Source: Wocania ichthyoenteri Th78
GTDB taxonomy: Bacteria; Bacteroidota; Bacteroidia; Flavobacteriales; Flavobacteriaceae
DNA length: 64,000 nt
Assembly: GCF_000789235.1 (NCBI RefSeq)
Contig: NZ_KN525716.1
Coordinates: 2,958,100-3,022,099 of the forward strand
Direction of reading: 5' to 3'
The translations under genes were made by a program, and so were the position numbers. Below are positions 1 through 8,304 of the stretch, in pieces; the stretch's first letter is position 1, and each line of letters opens with the position of its first letter. Under the pieces are notes generated by a model that worked only from the letters and a program-made list of their open reading frames with translations, was not told the origin of the DNA and ran no database searches.

Positions 1-2
1 AG

Positions 3-674
3 CTGTTTCCAGATAGGTTAGCATTTTATAGTTATGCACATGTGCCTTGGATAAAAGGAAATGGACAACGTGGTTTTAAAGATACCGATTTGCCATCGGC
101 AGGATTAAAACGCGCTCAATACGAATTAGGCAAAGAACTACTTGCTGAGGTTGGTTACCATGAAATAGGAATGGATCATTTTGCGTTAACCACAGATAGT
201 TTATATCAATCAATACAAAATGGTAGTTTGCACAGGAATTTTATGGGCTATACAGCATCTAAAACCCAAGCGATGGTTGGTTTAGGAGTGTCTTCAATTA
301 GCGACAGCTGGTATGGATTTGCTCAAAATGTAAAAGGTATTGAAGCGTATTATCGTTTAATAAATGAAGATATAATTCCTGTGTATAGAGGGCATATTTT
401 AAACGAAGAAGATTTAATTATAAGAAAGCATATTCTTAATTTAATGTGTCAATTTAAAACTTCATGGACAAAAGATTGTCTTTATTTTGAAGAAATACCA
501 GAAACACTCATACAATTAAAAGAAATGGAGAATGATGGATTGTTAATTATTAACTCAAATAGTATTGAAGTTACAAAAGCAGGTCAACCATTTGTTAGAA
601 ATATTTGTATGGCATTTGATGTGTTATTGCAACGAAAACAACCTGATGTGCAATTGTTTTCTATGACTGTTTAA
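3..674 (+). CDS. hemN: Oxygen-independent coproporphyrinogen III oxidase (HemN), C-terminal part
   Basis: The reading frame is open from the left edge of the window, so this is the last ~223 residues of a protein that normally has ~450. HemN is a radical-SAM enzyme that converts coproporphyrinogen III to protoporphyrinogen IX without oxygen. The visible part contains the HemN family stretch AHVPWIKGNGQRGF, a GYTASKTQAMVGLGVSSIS segment and the C-terminal HemN_C domain with the winged-helix-like end. The radical-SAM CxxxCxxC cluster lies outside the window. Its position beside cbb3 oxidase and fnr genes fits haem supply for micro-oxic respiration. The identification rests on remembered family sequence and is strong. 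Confidence 0.93.
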   Translation: MFPDRLAFYSYAHVPWIKGNGQRGFKDTDLPSAGLKRAQYELGKELLAEVGYHEIGMDHFALTTDSLYQSIQNGSLHRNFMGYTASKTQAMVGLGVSSISDSWYGFAQNVKGIEAYYRLINEDIIPVYRGHILNEEDLIIRKHILNLMCQFKTSWTKDCLYFEEIPETLIQLKEMENDGLLIINSNSIEVTKAGQPFVRNICMAFDVLLQRKQPDVQLFSMTV

Positions 675-687
675 TAGAATAAAAGCG

Positions 688-708
688 CTTCGATGAAAGT
701 CATCGAAG
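688..708. repeat. Short perfect hairpin after hemN
   Basis: CTTCGATGA and TCATCGAAG form a perfect 9-bp stem with a 3-nt loop. No T-run follows, so it is not a classic terminator. About 15 bp further on, the sequence GTCATTCCCATG resembles the left end of the GTCATTCC-type dispersed element seen at 38.6 kb, so the hemN-usp gap may hold a decayed repeat. Confidence 0.5.
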
Positions 709-810
709 TACCAGTTGAAATTGTCATTCCCATGAAATCGAAAGATTTATGAATTCATTATTATAACATATTAAATAATGAATATAATGGGAACCTAAAA
801 AAAATAACTA

Positions 811-1644
811 ATGAAAAAAATTATTGTACCTATAGATTTTTCTGAGCATTCAGAGTTTGCTTTAAAAGCTGCGGCTAAATTAGCAAAGAAGAACAATGCG
901 GAACTGTTAGCATTACATATGTTAGAAATGTCTGATATTATGCTAAATGCAAGCGACGGATTACAAAACCAAAAGGCAGTATTCTTTTTTAAGCTAGCAG
1001 AACAAAAATTTGAAAGCTTTCTTGATAAAGATTACTTAAAGGGTATAAAAGTTACTCCAATAGTTAAGCACTTTAAGGTTTTTAGTGAGGTAAATGATGT
1101 TGCGAAAAAACATGATGCAGATCTTATTGTTATGGGATCTCACGGAACAAGTGGTGTTAAAGAACTCTTTATAGGGTCTAATACAGAGCGTGTGGTTCGC
1201 AATGCAGATATTCCCGTATTGGTGCTAAAAAACAAATTAAATCAAGTGAATTTTGAAGATGTAGTATTTGCTTGCGATTTTTCAGAAGAATCAGTAAAGG
1301 CTTATTTAAACGCTTCAAAGTTGTTCGAGAAGATGGGTTCTAAAATGTATTTGGTTTATGTAAATTTACCTAATGATAGATTTAAAAATTCATTAGAAAT
1401 TGAACGCCTCGTTGTTAACTTTTTTACTAAAGCTGATAGGAATTTAGACCGTATGAAAGATGTGTATTACGTGTCTGATTACACTGTTGAAGATGGTATA
1501 TTAAATTTTTCTATTAAAATGGGAGCAGATTTAATTGCTGTGCCTACTCATGGCAGAAAAGGCTTGTCTCATTTCTTTCAAGGTAGCGTGGGGGAAGATG
1601 TTGCAAACCATTCTACATTACCAGTTATAACATTTAAAATATAG
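811..1644 (+). CDS. Universal stress protein, tandem UspA domains
   Basis: This cytoplasmic protein of 277 residues has two UspA domains (about 1-140 and 148-277). The first begins KKIIVPIDFSEHS and carries a full ATP-binding motif, G109-x2-G112-x9-G122-S123. In the second the first glycine is replaced by proline (P245-x2-G248-x9-G258-S259), so nucleotide binding there may be weaker. Two-domain Usp proteins are common next to cbb3 oxidase and fnr genes in Bacteroidota and are usually linked to low-oxygen or stress survival; that role is inferred here. It follows hemN by 136 bp on the same strand and may have its own promoter. Confidence 0.9.
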   Translation: MKKIIVPIDFSEHSEFALKAAAKLAKKNNAELLALHMLEMSDIMLNASDGLQNQKAVFFFKLAEQKFESFLDKDYLKGIKVTPIVKHFKVFSEVNDVAKKHDADLIVMGSHGTSGVKELFIGSNTERVVRNADIPVLVLKNKLNQVNFEDVVFACDFSEESVKAYLNASKLFEKMGSKMYLVYVNLPNDRFKNSLEIERLVVNFFTKADRNLDRMKDVYYVSDYTVEDGILNFSIKMGADLIAVPTHGRKGLSHFFQGSVGEDVANHSTLPVITFKI

Positions 1645-1686
1645 TTTTAGTTAGTAATAATTCTTTTTTTATGAATTTAAATAATT

Positions 1687-2388
1687 TTAATGACACTCTA
1701 TGCCACTCGAAGTTATTTCTGTAATTGGAGCAGGCGATAGGTAAGGAATACCTAAGCCTAAACCCCTAATAATAAATAGTAATCCAATTATAACTACAAA
1801 AACAGGAATAGCTTTTTGGATACGTTGTTTTATAGTAGTATTTAAAAATTTTCCTAAATAAATAGCAGATGTCATTAATGGAATAGTACCTAGACCAAAT
1901 AACATCATATACAAACTACCTTGTAAAGCATTACCTGTTGTTATAGATGCAAAAACTGCCATATAAACCAATCCGCAAGGTAAAAATCCATTTAAAAAAC
2001 CAATAGTTAAAAACGTATCGGCAGTTTTCTTTTTTAAGGCTTTACCTAAAGCAGATTTTACTTTAGAAATGAGTTTATAAAGTGGTTTTGAGACATTATA
2101 CTTATTAAAGGTACGTACAGGAATTAGTATTACAATAATCATTAAAATCCCTATGATAATAGATAATTGTTGTTGTAACCCAAATATGTAAAGGCTTTTT
2201 CCTACTAGACCAAAAACTAATCCAATTAAGCTGTATGCTAATAATCTACCAAAATGATAGATGGAAATTTGTATTATTTTTTTAGTAGAATTACTTCGGT
2301 CTACAGGCAACATAAACGCAATAGGACCGCACATACCAATACAATGAAAACTTCCTAAAAGACCCAATATAAGTGCAGACCAAAGCAT
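1687..2388 (-). CDS. SafE/TauE-type membrane protein of the cbb3 locus
   Basis: This integral membrane protein of 233 residues has about six hydrophobic segments. It contains the motif HCIGMCGP near residue 17 and a second NGFLPCGLVYMA segment, both typical of the sulfite exporter TauE/SafE (UreH/DsbD-like) family often encoded at the end of cco clusters. In Bacteroidota this family is placed beside ccoGH and is thought to help oxidase maturation or metal handling; the substrate is not known. It is the last gene of the minus-strand cco run, separated from ccoH by a 100-bp gap that contains a long inverted repeat. Confidence 0.82.
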   Translation of the reverse strand: MLWSALILGLLGSFHCIGMCGPIAFMLPVDRSNSTKKIIQISIYHFGRLLAYSLIGLVFGLVGKSLYIFGLQQQLSIIIGILMIIVILIPVRTFNKYNVSKPLYKLISKVKSALGKALKKKTADTFLTIGFLNGFLPCGLVYMAVFASITTGNALQGSLYMMLFGLGTIPLMTSAIYLGKFLNTTIKQRIQKAIPVFVVIIGLLFIIRGLGLGIPYLSPAPITEITSSGIECH

Positions 2389-2402
2389 ATCTTATTTTGT
2401 CA

Positions 2403-2474
2403 GGTCGAGCGCAGTCGAGACCTAATTTAGTGTTTATTATGTTTTTAAATGACCTCTCGACTGCGCTCGAGGTG
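2403..2474. repeat. Inverted repeat with GACTGCGCTC core, ccoH-safE gap
   Basis: TCGAGCGCAGTCGAGA at 2405-2420 and its exact complement at 2455-2470 would form a 16-bp stem around a 34-nt loop. The right arm matches the element inside purL (37291-37317) at most positions, and a similar pair lies between fadA and the acyl-CoA dehydrogenase gene. This is a REP-like dispersed palindrome, positioned as an intercistronic hairpin. Confidence 0.85.
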
Positions 2475-2488
2475 ATACTAAAAATTAG

Positions 2489-2935
2489 TTAATACACAAT
2501 CTCTTTTTTGTAGAGATACGATTTTCCTTTATATTGCCAATCTACTATAATGTTCCAACGACCACCTAACAAACGTTTGTCAGGTATGAGCAAATTGTGG
2601 TTTGACAATGAAATAGTAATATCAAAGTCAAATTGTTTATTAGATGGTCTATATAGGAACACTTTTCCAGTTATATTTTCAGTCTTTAACGCTTCAGGGA
2701 ATAATATAACAATACCCTCATTCGTTTTTTTCCAATCTATATTTGTTTTTAAAGCATTGCCATTTTTCTGTTTATCAATATCATTTTGAAATTCTAGCTC
2801 TTGCTTATAATAATCTTCAGTAACTAAATCATGGTCGTATTTGCTGTCTGTATTCATAGTAATAATAAAGTACATAATAAAGCTAATAAAGCCTATAAAA
2901 GCCAATACAATTCCAGTTCCCCAATTAAATTTCAT
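2489..2935 (-). CDS. ccoH: CcoH/FixH-like cbb3 oxidase assembly protein
   Basis: The product has 148 residues with one N-terminal membrane helix (about 6-27), followed by a VTEDYYKQELEFQ segment typical of FixH/CcoH and a C-terminal beta-rich periplasmic domain. CcoH stabilises early cbb3 assembly intermediates in the inner membrane. It sits just downstream of ccoG on the same strand, matching the usual ccoG-ccoH order. Overall FixH similarity is weak except for the helix and the VxxDYY region, so context carries much of the call. Confidence 0.85.
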   Translation of the reverse strand: MKFNWGTGIVLAFIGFISFIMYFIITMNTDSKYDHDLVTEDYYKQELEFQNDIDKQKNGNALKTNIDWKKTNEGIVILFPEALKTENITGKVFLYRPSNKQFDFDITISLSNHNLLIPDKRLLGGRWNIIVDWQYKGKSYLYKKEIVY

Positions 2936-2943
2936 AATCTTGC

Positions 2944-3024
2944 TTCCTGCGAAAGCAGGAATCTTTTTTAATTAAACTTTTTTTTTCAATGGAGTGCACT
3001 GCCTACTGAAGACTGAACACTGTT
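2944..3024. repeat. Two short repeat modules in the ccoG-ccoH gap
   Basis: TTCCTGC-GAAA-GCAGGAA (2944-2961) is a perfect 7-bp stem with a GAAA tetraloop, the core of the GTCATTCCTGC family that is more complete at 38.6 kb. It is followed on the plus strand by a T-rich stretch. Next to it (about 2990-3024) is a GTGCACTGCC...GACTGAACACTG module. It looks like another dispersed spacer sequence, but no second copy was found in this window. Confidence 0.55.
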
Positions 3025-3032
3025 AACTTATT

Positions 3033-4457
3033 TTAATTATAACTTCTTGGTGCTAAAAAACTAACCGTTGTGGTTTCAATTAAATTATCACCACTGTAAA
3101 CATCAATAGTTAGTTTGTTTTTATCACCTTTTAATTCGTTCTTATCAATTTCAATAAACAACGTACCTTCTGCTAATCCTTGTTCTGGTACTACAAAATT
3201 GTTAGTTGTTGATACTAATTTAATTTCACCTTTATACTTTCTAAGTTTAAAGCTTATGTTTTCAATAGTTTTTGATGTTTTATTTACTAATTTATATGTA
3301 AATACATTACTAATAATAGTACTTTTTTTATGCTCATATAGTTGTCCTGGTAAGCGTAATATTCTGGCCTCAACATCATTTCGTACCAATAGCATGCCAA
3401 TTAAAATTCCTGTTAGAATGGTTAGTACGGCAATGTAGCCTTTCATTCTTGCGGTAAGCTTAAATTTCTCTTTTTTCTCTATTTCGTTTTCGCTAGCATA
3501 CCTAATTAAGCCTTTTGGTAGATTGATGCTTTCCATTATATGGTCGCATTCATCAATACAAGCTGTACAATTTACACATTCTAGTTGGGTGCCATTCCTA
3601 ATATCAATTCCAGTTGGACAAACGTGCACACATTGTAAACAATCTATACAATCACCATGTCCTAGTTCTTTTCGGTCTTCATCTTTTCTAAACTTTTTTC
3701 TGCCATTTTTACCTTCACCACGTTTATGATCGTAAGCTACAATTATGGATTTATTATCGAGTAATACCCCTTGCAATCTTCCGTAAGGGCAAGCTATAAT
3801 ACAGACTTGTTCTCTAAACCAAGCAAATACAAAATAGAATACTGCTGGGAAAATAATTAGAGGAAATAATGTGCCCAAATGCTGAAAAGGACCATCTATA
3901 ATATATCTTAAAAGTTTATCACTACCTATTAAATAGGCTAAAAACACATTGGCAATTAAAAACGAAATGACTAAAAATATAAACCATTTTAAAACACGTT
4001 TTTTTATTTTTTCAGCGTCCCATTTTTGTTTGTCTAATTTACGTTGCTTGTTTCTATCTCCATCAATCCAATATTCAATACGTCGGAAAACCATTTCCAT
4101 AAAAATGGTTTGTGGACAAATCCAACCACAAAATATACGACCAAAACCAACAGTAAAAAGCGCAATAAAAATAACACCAATAATCATTGAAATTACCAGC
4201 AAATGAAAATCTTGTGGCCAAAAAGGAAAACCAAATATATTATAGCGGCGTTCCAAAATATTAAACATCAAGAATTGGTTGCCATTAACTTTTATAAACG
4301 GAGCTGCGAATAATACAGCAAGTAAAACATAGCTTACTATTTTACGCTTCTCATAGTATTTACCACTTGGTTTTTTTGGATAAACCCAAGCACGTTTTCC
4401 TTCATCGGTTAGTGTCCCGATGCTGTCTCTAAATGATTCTTTTTCTGGGGTTTCCAA
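3033..4457 (-). CDS. ccoG: Cytochrome c oxidase accessory protein CcoG (RdxA/FixG)
   Basis: CcoG is a polyferredoxin-like membrane protein needed for copper delivery during cbb3 oxidase assembly. The 474-residue protein has about five membrane helices, an N-terminal CGWICPQ motif, a CIACPYGR motif and a two-cluster ferredoxin region (CIDCLQCVHVCP, then CVNCTACIDEC), followed by a C-terminal Ig-like periplasmic domain. The family start (METPEKESFRDSIGT) can only be reached with a TTG start codon at 4457; no in-frame ATG precedes the first membrane helix. It lies between ccoP and ccoH. Length and motif order are normal. Confidence 0.96.
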   Translation of the reverse strand: METPEKESFRDSIGTLTDEGKRAWVYPKKPSGKYYEKRKIVSYVLLAVLFAAPFIKVNGNQFLMFNILERRYNIFGFPFWPQDFHLLVISMIIGVIFIALFTVGFGRIFCGWICPQTIFMEMVFRRIEYWIDGDRNKQRKLDKQKWDAEKIKKRVLKWFIFLVISFLIANVFLAYLIGSDKLLRYIIDGPFQHLGTLFPLIIFPAVFYFVFAWFREQVCIIACPYGRLQGVLLDNKSIIVAYDHKRGEGKNGRKKFRKDEDRKELGHGDCIDCLQCVHVCPTGIDIRNGTQLECVNCTACIDECDHIMESINLPKGLIRYASENEIEKKEKFKLTARMKGYIAVLTILTGILIGMLLVRNDVEARILRLPGQLYEHKKSTIISNVFTYKLVNKTSKTIENISFKLRKYKGEIKLVSTTNNFVVPEQGLAEGTLFIEIDKNELKGDKNKLTIDVYSGDNLIETTTVSFLAPRSYN

Positions 4458-4475
4458 AGTGTTTTTTATTTTGTT

Positions 4476-4509
4476 AGACCTGTTAGGGTTATGTAAACTT
4501 AACAGGTCT
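4476..4509. repeat. AGACCTGTTA inverted repeat, ccoP-ccoG gap
   Basis: AGACCTGTTA (4476-4485) and TAACAGGTCT (4500-4509) are perfect 10-bp arms around a 14-nt loop, followed on the plus strand by GGATTTTTTT. This is a separate dispersed-hairpin type from the GACTGCGCTC family. In the minus-strand cco transcript it would form an intercistronic stem-loop. No second copy was noticed in this window. Confidence 0.7.
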
Positions 4510-4572
4510 GGATTTTTTTAACCTAATTGAATTGGTAAAAAAATAGTTTACTGTACTTGTATTAACAATGTG

Positions 4573-5454
4573 TTATTCTTTTTCAGCAACCCAAACCTCA
4601 CCTTCTGCTGCTTTTGGTTCTGCTGGCATGGTGCCTTGAAATTGTAAAACATAACTTGACACTTGAGCAATTTCGGCTGGTTTTAAACTTTGTTTCCAAG
4701 CAATCATACCTTTACCATCACGACCACCTTCAGAAACAGTTTTAAATACATTTTTGATGCCGCCACCTAATATCCAATGTTCATCAGTTAGGTTCGGACC
4801 AATACCACCACCACCATCTGCTTTATGGCAAGCTACACAATTGAGTTCGAAAATTTTCTGTCCAGCTTTTAAATCGGATGATTCAGTTAATAATTCAACG
4901 GTATTAAAATCAACTAAATCTTTAGCTGTTTTTTTATAGTTTTCAATTGCAATTTTTGCTTCGGCATATTCAGTTTCTAATTCATTATATTGATTCTCAC
5001 CATTAAATACATGGAATCTTGCTAAATAAACAATAGCAAATATTATTGAAATGTAAAAGCTGTATATCCACCATGGTGGAAGATTATTATCTAATTCTTT
5101 TATGCCATCATAATTATGGTCTAAAATAATTTCGTGTTCTTCTTGTATAGGTTTTGACCCTAATAATTTTTTGTAAGTGTTTTTTATCCACTTAAACTCT
5201 GGTACTTTACTTCTTTTCGAATCATATCTTGCTTTGCCTGCTTCATCTAAACTTTGATACAAAATATTATCAACAGAAGCAACGATAGCTTCAATAGCGA
5301 TAAGAACTAATAGTACTAACAATAAAAATAGTAATACTATGGGCTGTTCTATAAATGCTGGCTTGTCACCAGAATCTACAAAATATTCTACAAGTCCGAA
5401 GATGATAAAGAATACTATTGGTACTCTTACCCAAGATGGAATGAAATTTCTCAT
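4573..5454 (-). CDS. ccoP: cbb3 oxidase subunit CcoP, single haem c
   Basis: CcoP passes electrons from cytochrome c donors to the CcoO haem. The 293-residue protein has two N-terminal membrane helices (about 10-60), a FixP_N helix (about 128-147, after the NNLPPWWIYSFYISI motif) and one cytochrome c domain with CVACH (C206, C209, H210) and a downstream methionine segment. Proteobacterial CcoP carries two CxxCH motifs; here only one is present. The start codon overlaps the ccoQ stop (ATGA), implying coupled translation. Confidence 0.95.
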   Translation of the reverse strand: MRNFIPSWVRVPIVFFIIFGLVEYFVDSGDKPAFIEQPIVLLFLLLVLLVLIAIEAIVASVDNILYQSLDEAGKARYDSKRSKVPEFKWIKNTYKKLLGSKPIQEEHEIILDHNYDGIKELDNNLPPWWIYSFYISIIFAIVYLARFHVFNGENQYNELETEYAEAKIAIENYKKTAKDLVDFNTVELLTESSDLKAGQKIFELNCVACHKADGGGGIGPNLTDEHWILGGGIKNVFKTVSEGGRDGKGMIAWKQSLKPAEIAQVSSYVLQFQGTMPAEPKAAEGEVWVAEKE

Positions 5455-5636
5455 AATTCTGTTTGATTTTGGTTGTCTAATGGTAAGTTGCTTACCGTTT
5501 TTATATAGTCTTTTTTAGCAGTAAAAACCCACCAAAACAGGACTGCAAAAAAGATGAAAAATATAAGTAAAGAAATAATCGGGTATATTTCAATACCGGT
5601 GATGCTTTCCATATGGTTTTTTACAAATTTTAGCAT
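5451..5636 (-). CDS. ccoQ: CcoQ/FixQ-like small cbb3 subunit
   Basis: A 61-residue protein with a single membrane helix (about 18-40) and the segment FWWVFTAKKDYIKTVSNLPLD, which matches the FixQ/CcoQ pattern of a helix followed by a charged tail. CcoQ stabilises the cbb3 complex and its interaction with CcoP. It lies 5 bp after ccoNO and overlaps ccoP by 4 bp, so the three are surely cotranscribed. Confidence 0.88.
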   Translation of the reverse strand: MLKFVKNHMESITGIEIYPIISLLIFFIFFAVLFWWVFTAKKDYIKTVSNLPLDNQNQTEL

Positions 5637-5641
5637 GATTT

Positions 5642-7825
5642 TTAGTTTTGAGCGGTTTCTAAATTGTTTACTTTAATGTCGGTTCCTAAGCGTTGTAAAT
5701 AGGCTATTAATGCTACAATTTCACGATTACGCATCTCAATAAATTCTGAACTTCCAGCAGCTTTGTCAGATTCGTAAGTTTTTGCAAAATCAGGATTGCT
5801 ATACAAGTTTTTTTCAATTTGCGTGCCTTGATCTAACATGGCTTGTTGTGCGTTTGCAATATCTTCGTCGGAATAAGGAACACCTAGAGTTACCATAGTT
5901 TTCATTTTAGCTTCAGTATTAGACTTGTCAAGTTCGTTTCTAATTAACCACTGATACGCTGGCATTATAGATCCAGATGATGTACTTTGTGGGTCGTACA
6001 TATGATCTAAGTGCCAATTGTCTGAATATTTTCCACCAATACGATGTAAATCTGGCCCTGTACGTTTACTCCCCCAAAGGAATGGATGGTCGTATACAAA
6101 TTCTCCAGCTTTAGAGTATTCACCATAGCGTTCTACTTCACTTCTAAAAGGACGAATCATTTGTGAGTGACAGCCCACACAACCTTCGCGAATGTAAATA
6201 TCGCGACCTTCTAACTCTAATGGCGTATACGGTTGTACACTACTTATTGTTGGGATATTAGATTTCACCATAATAGTTGGAACTATTTGAACAATACCAC
6301 CAATTAAAATAGCTACAGTTGCTAATAATGTTAATTGTACTGGTTTTCTTTCTAACCAAGTATGCCACCCTTCGCCAGCAGTACGACGTTTTGATACGTT
6401 TTGTAATGCAGGGGCTTCAGCTAATTCATCTTCTACTTTACTACCATTTTTGATAGTTACAATAATATTGTAAACAAGAATTAACATACCAACAATAAAA
6501 AGCGTTCCACCGATAGCACGCATCCAATACATGGGCATAATTTCGGTAACCGTTTCTAAAAAGTTTCCGTATGTTAATGTTCCATCTGGGTTAAATTGTT
6601 TCCACATACTGGCTTGGGTAAATCCAGCAACATATAATGGTAGTGCATACATTATGATTCCTAAAGTACCAATCCAGAAATGTAAATTAGCTAATCCTAT
6701 AGAGTATAATTTCGTTTTAAATAGTTTCGGAACTAAGTAATAAATCATTCCAAAGGTTAAAAACCCATTCCAAGCTAACGCACCAACGTGTACGTGGGCG
6801 ATAATCCAATCTGTAAAATGTCCAATAGCATTTACATTTTTAAGTGATAATAAAGGACCTTCAAAAGTTGCCATACCATAACCAGTAATGGCTACAACCA
6901 TAAATTTCAAAACAGGATCGGTACGTACTTTATCCCAAGCACCACGTAATGTTAATAACCCATTTATCATACCACCCCAAGATGGCATTAATAACATCAC
7001 TGAAAATGCAACACCCAAGTTTTGAGCCCATTCTGGTAACGCCGTATATAAAAGGTGATGTGGTCCAGCCCAGATATAAATAAAAATTAAAGACCAAAAG
7101 TGAATAATAGATAATCTATAAGAATACACTGGTCTGTTTGCTGCTTTAGGGACAAAATAGTACATCAATCCTAAAAACGGTGTAGTTAAGAAAAACGCCA
7201 CGGCATTATGTCCGTACCACCATTGTACCAAAGCATCTTGTACACCTGCGTACACCGAGTAGCTTTTCATGGCGCTAACAGGTAACGCTAAACTATTAAA
7301 AATATGAAGCACAGCAACGGTTACAAATGTGGCAATGTAAAACCAAATAGCAACATATAAATGGCGTTGTCTTCTTTTTAAAATAGTTCCAATTAAATTC
7401 CAACCAAAAACTACCCAAACTAAAGCTATAGCAATATCGAAAGGCCATTCTAATTCGGCATATTCTTTTGATGTGGTATAGCCTAAAGGTAGTGTAATAG
7501 CAGCACCAACAATAATTAATTGCCAACCCCAAAAGTTAATTTTACTTAATGCATCGCTAAACATTCTTGCTTTAAGTAAACGCTGCGACGAGTAATAAAC
7601 ACCCGCAAAAATAGCATTACCTACAAAGGCAAAAATAACAGCATTGGTGTGTAATGGTCTTAAACGACCAAAACTTAACCACGAAATACCGTCGGTTAGG
7701 TTAGGGAATAAAAACATAAATGCTAATAGTAAACCTACTAACATACCTATAACTCCCCAAAGCATGGTAGCATAGAGGAAATTTTTAACGATTTTATTAT
7801 CGTAATGAAACTGTTGTACTTTCAT
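5642..7825 (-). CDS. ccoNO: cbb3 cytochrome c oxidase, fused subunits CcoN-CcoO
   Basis: The catalytic core of the high-affinity oxygen-reducing proton pump. In the 727-residue protein, residues ~1-480 are the twelve-helix CcoN part, with conserved histidine segments such as RPLHTNAVIF, WWYGHNAVAFFLTTPF, PHHLLYTALPEW and HVHVGALAWNG. Residues ~500-727 are the CcoO part with a membrane anchor and one haem-c site, CVGCH (C549, C552, H553), followed by SQMIRPFRSEVERYG and GPDLHRIGGKYSD. The fusion is the usual Bacteroidota arrangement; in Proteobacteria these are two genes. It is preceded by ccoS and followed closely by ccoQ. Confidence 0.97.
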   Translation of the reverse strand: MKVQQFHYDNKIVKNFLYATMLWGVIGMLVGLLLAFMFLFPNLTDGISWLSFGRLRPLHTNAVIFAFVGNAIFAGVYYSSQRLLKARMFSDALSKINFWGWQLIIVGAAITLPLGYTTSKEYAELEWPFDIAIALVWVVFGWNLIGTILKRRQRHLYVAIWFYIATFVTVAVLHIFNSLALPVSAMKSYSVYAGVQDALVQWWYGHNAVAFFLTTPFLGLMYYFVPKAANRPVYSYRLSIIHFWSLIFIYIWAGPHHLLYTALPEWAQNLGVAFSVMLLMPSWGGMINGLLTLRGAWDKVRTDPVLKFMVVAITGYGMATFEGPLLSLKNVNAIGHFTDWIIAHVHVGALAWNGFLTFGMIYYLVPKLFKTKLYSIGLANLHFWIGTLGIIMYALPLYVAGFTQASMWKQFNPDGTLTYGNFLETVTEIMPMYWMRAIGGTLFIVGMLILVYNIIVTIKNGSKVEDELAEAPALQNVSKRRTAGEGWHTWLERKPVQLTLLATVAILIGGIVQIVPTIMVKSNIPTISSVQPYTPLELEGRDIYIREGCVGCHSQMIRPFRSEVERYGEYSKAGEFVYDHPFLWGSKRTGPDLHRIGGKYSDNWHLDHMYDPQSTSSGSIMPAYQWLIRNELDKSNTEAKMKTMVTLGVPYSDEDIANAQQAMLDQGTQIEKNLYSNPDFAKTYESDKAAGSSEFIEMRNREIVALIAYLQRLGTDIKVNNLETAQN

Positions 7826-7918
7826 AAGTAAATAATTATTTGTTTTTCAATGGTCTTATGCAATCACTAATTTATTAAGGGTTTTTAATCTACTTTTAAA
7901 GTGGCGATTTCATAATAA

Positions 7919-8107
7919 TTAATTGGTCTTTTTAGTTCTTAATGATGGTTTTGGTTGTTTTTTAACAAGTTCGTCTTCAAAAAGCATTCTAACAGAAGGT
8001 GTGTAGCTGTCATCAAATTGTCCTTTTTTTACAGCATATATAAATGCAATAAAAAAGCCAATAGCAACAATAATACTGATACTCAATAATATATATATAA
8101 CACTCAT
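7919..8107 (-). CDS. ccoS: cbb3 oxidase maturation protein CcoS
   Basis: A 62-residue protein with one N-terminal membrane helix (about 2-27), then KKGQFDDSYTPSVRMLFED, matching the CcoS pattern of a helix followed by a GQFDD-type motif. CcoS is needed to insert cofactors into the oxidase. It is the first gene of the structural cco run. A predicted -7 box and an Fnr-type palindrome lie just upstream. Confidence 0.92.
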   Translation of the reverse strand: MSVIYILLSISIIVAIGFFIAFIYAVKKGQFDDSYTPSVRMLFEDELVKKQPKPSLRTKKTN

Positions 8108-8127
8108 ACCTATTAGAAGTTATGGTT

Positions 8128-8175
8128 CAAAATTACTTTTATAAGCTTTGCTAAAACATGATTTTTGTCATGTTT
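8128..8175 (-). promoter_or_regulatory. Fnr/Crp-type activated promoter of ccoS-ccoNOQP
   Basis: AAACATGA-N6-TCATGTTT (8154-8175) is a perfect 8-bp inverted repeat with a TGA-N6-TCA core, the shape bound by Crp/Fnr proteins. Reading the minus strand, TAATTTTG at 8128-8135 matches the Bacteroidota -7 box TAnnTTTG. The site centre is 33 bp from the box centre, putting it near -41, the class II activator position. The fnr-like gene at 10.8 kb is the obvious regulator (inference). Confidence 0.75.
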
Positions 8176-8196
8176 CATTCATTATTTTATTTATTG

Positions 8197-8289
8197 CGTT
8201 ACCACAAGGGTCGAGCTTTCGGCAGTCGCTTCCTCCTTCGTCGGCGAGCTTCAACAAATGCCTCAATCCCTAACGCGCTCATTTGCTAA
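8197..8289 (+). repeat. 93-bp dispersed repeat, copy 1 (ccoI-ccoS gap)
   Basis: This stretch aligns without gaps to 38504-38596 with about 16 differences in 93 positions (roughly 83% identity). Shared blocks include GGCGAGCTTCAACAAATG and CAATCCCTAACGC. It fills the gap between the end of ccoI and the ccoS promoter. Both copies keep an open frame, but nothing suggests translation. Confidence 0.85.
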
Positions 8290-8304
8290 ATTTAGTTCTT
8301 ATAT

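Noticed and set aside
715-735. Possible Fnr site upstream of the universal stress gene (TTGAAATTGTCA)
   Set aside because: The spacing between TGA and TCA is five, not six bases, and it is not at a proper distance from a -7 box.
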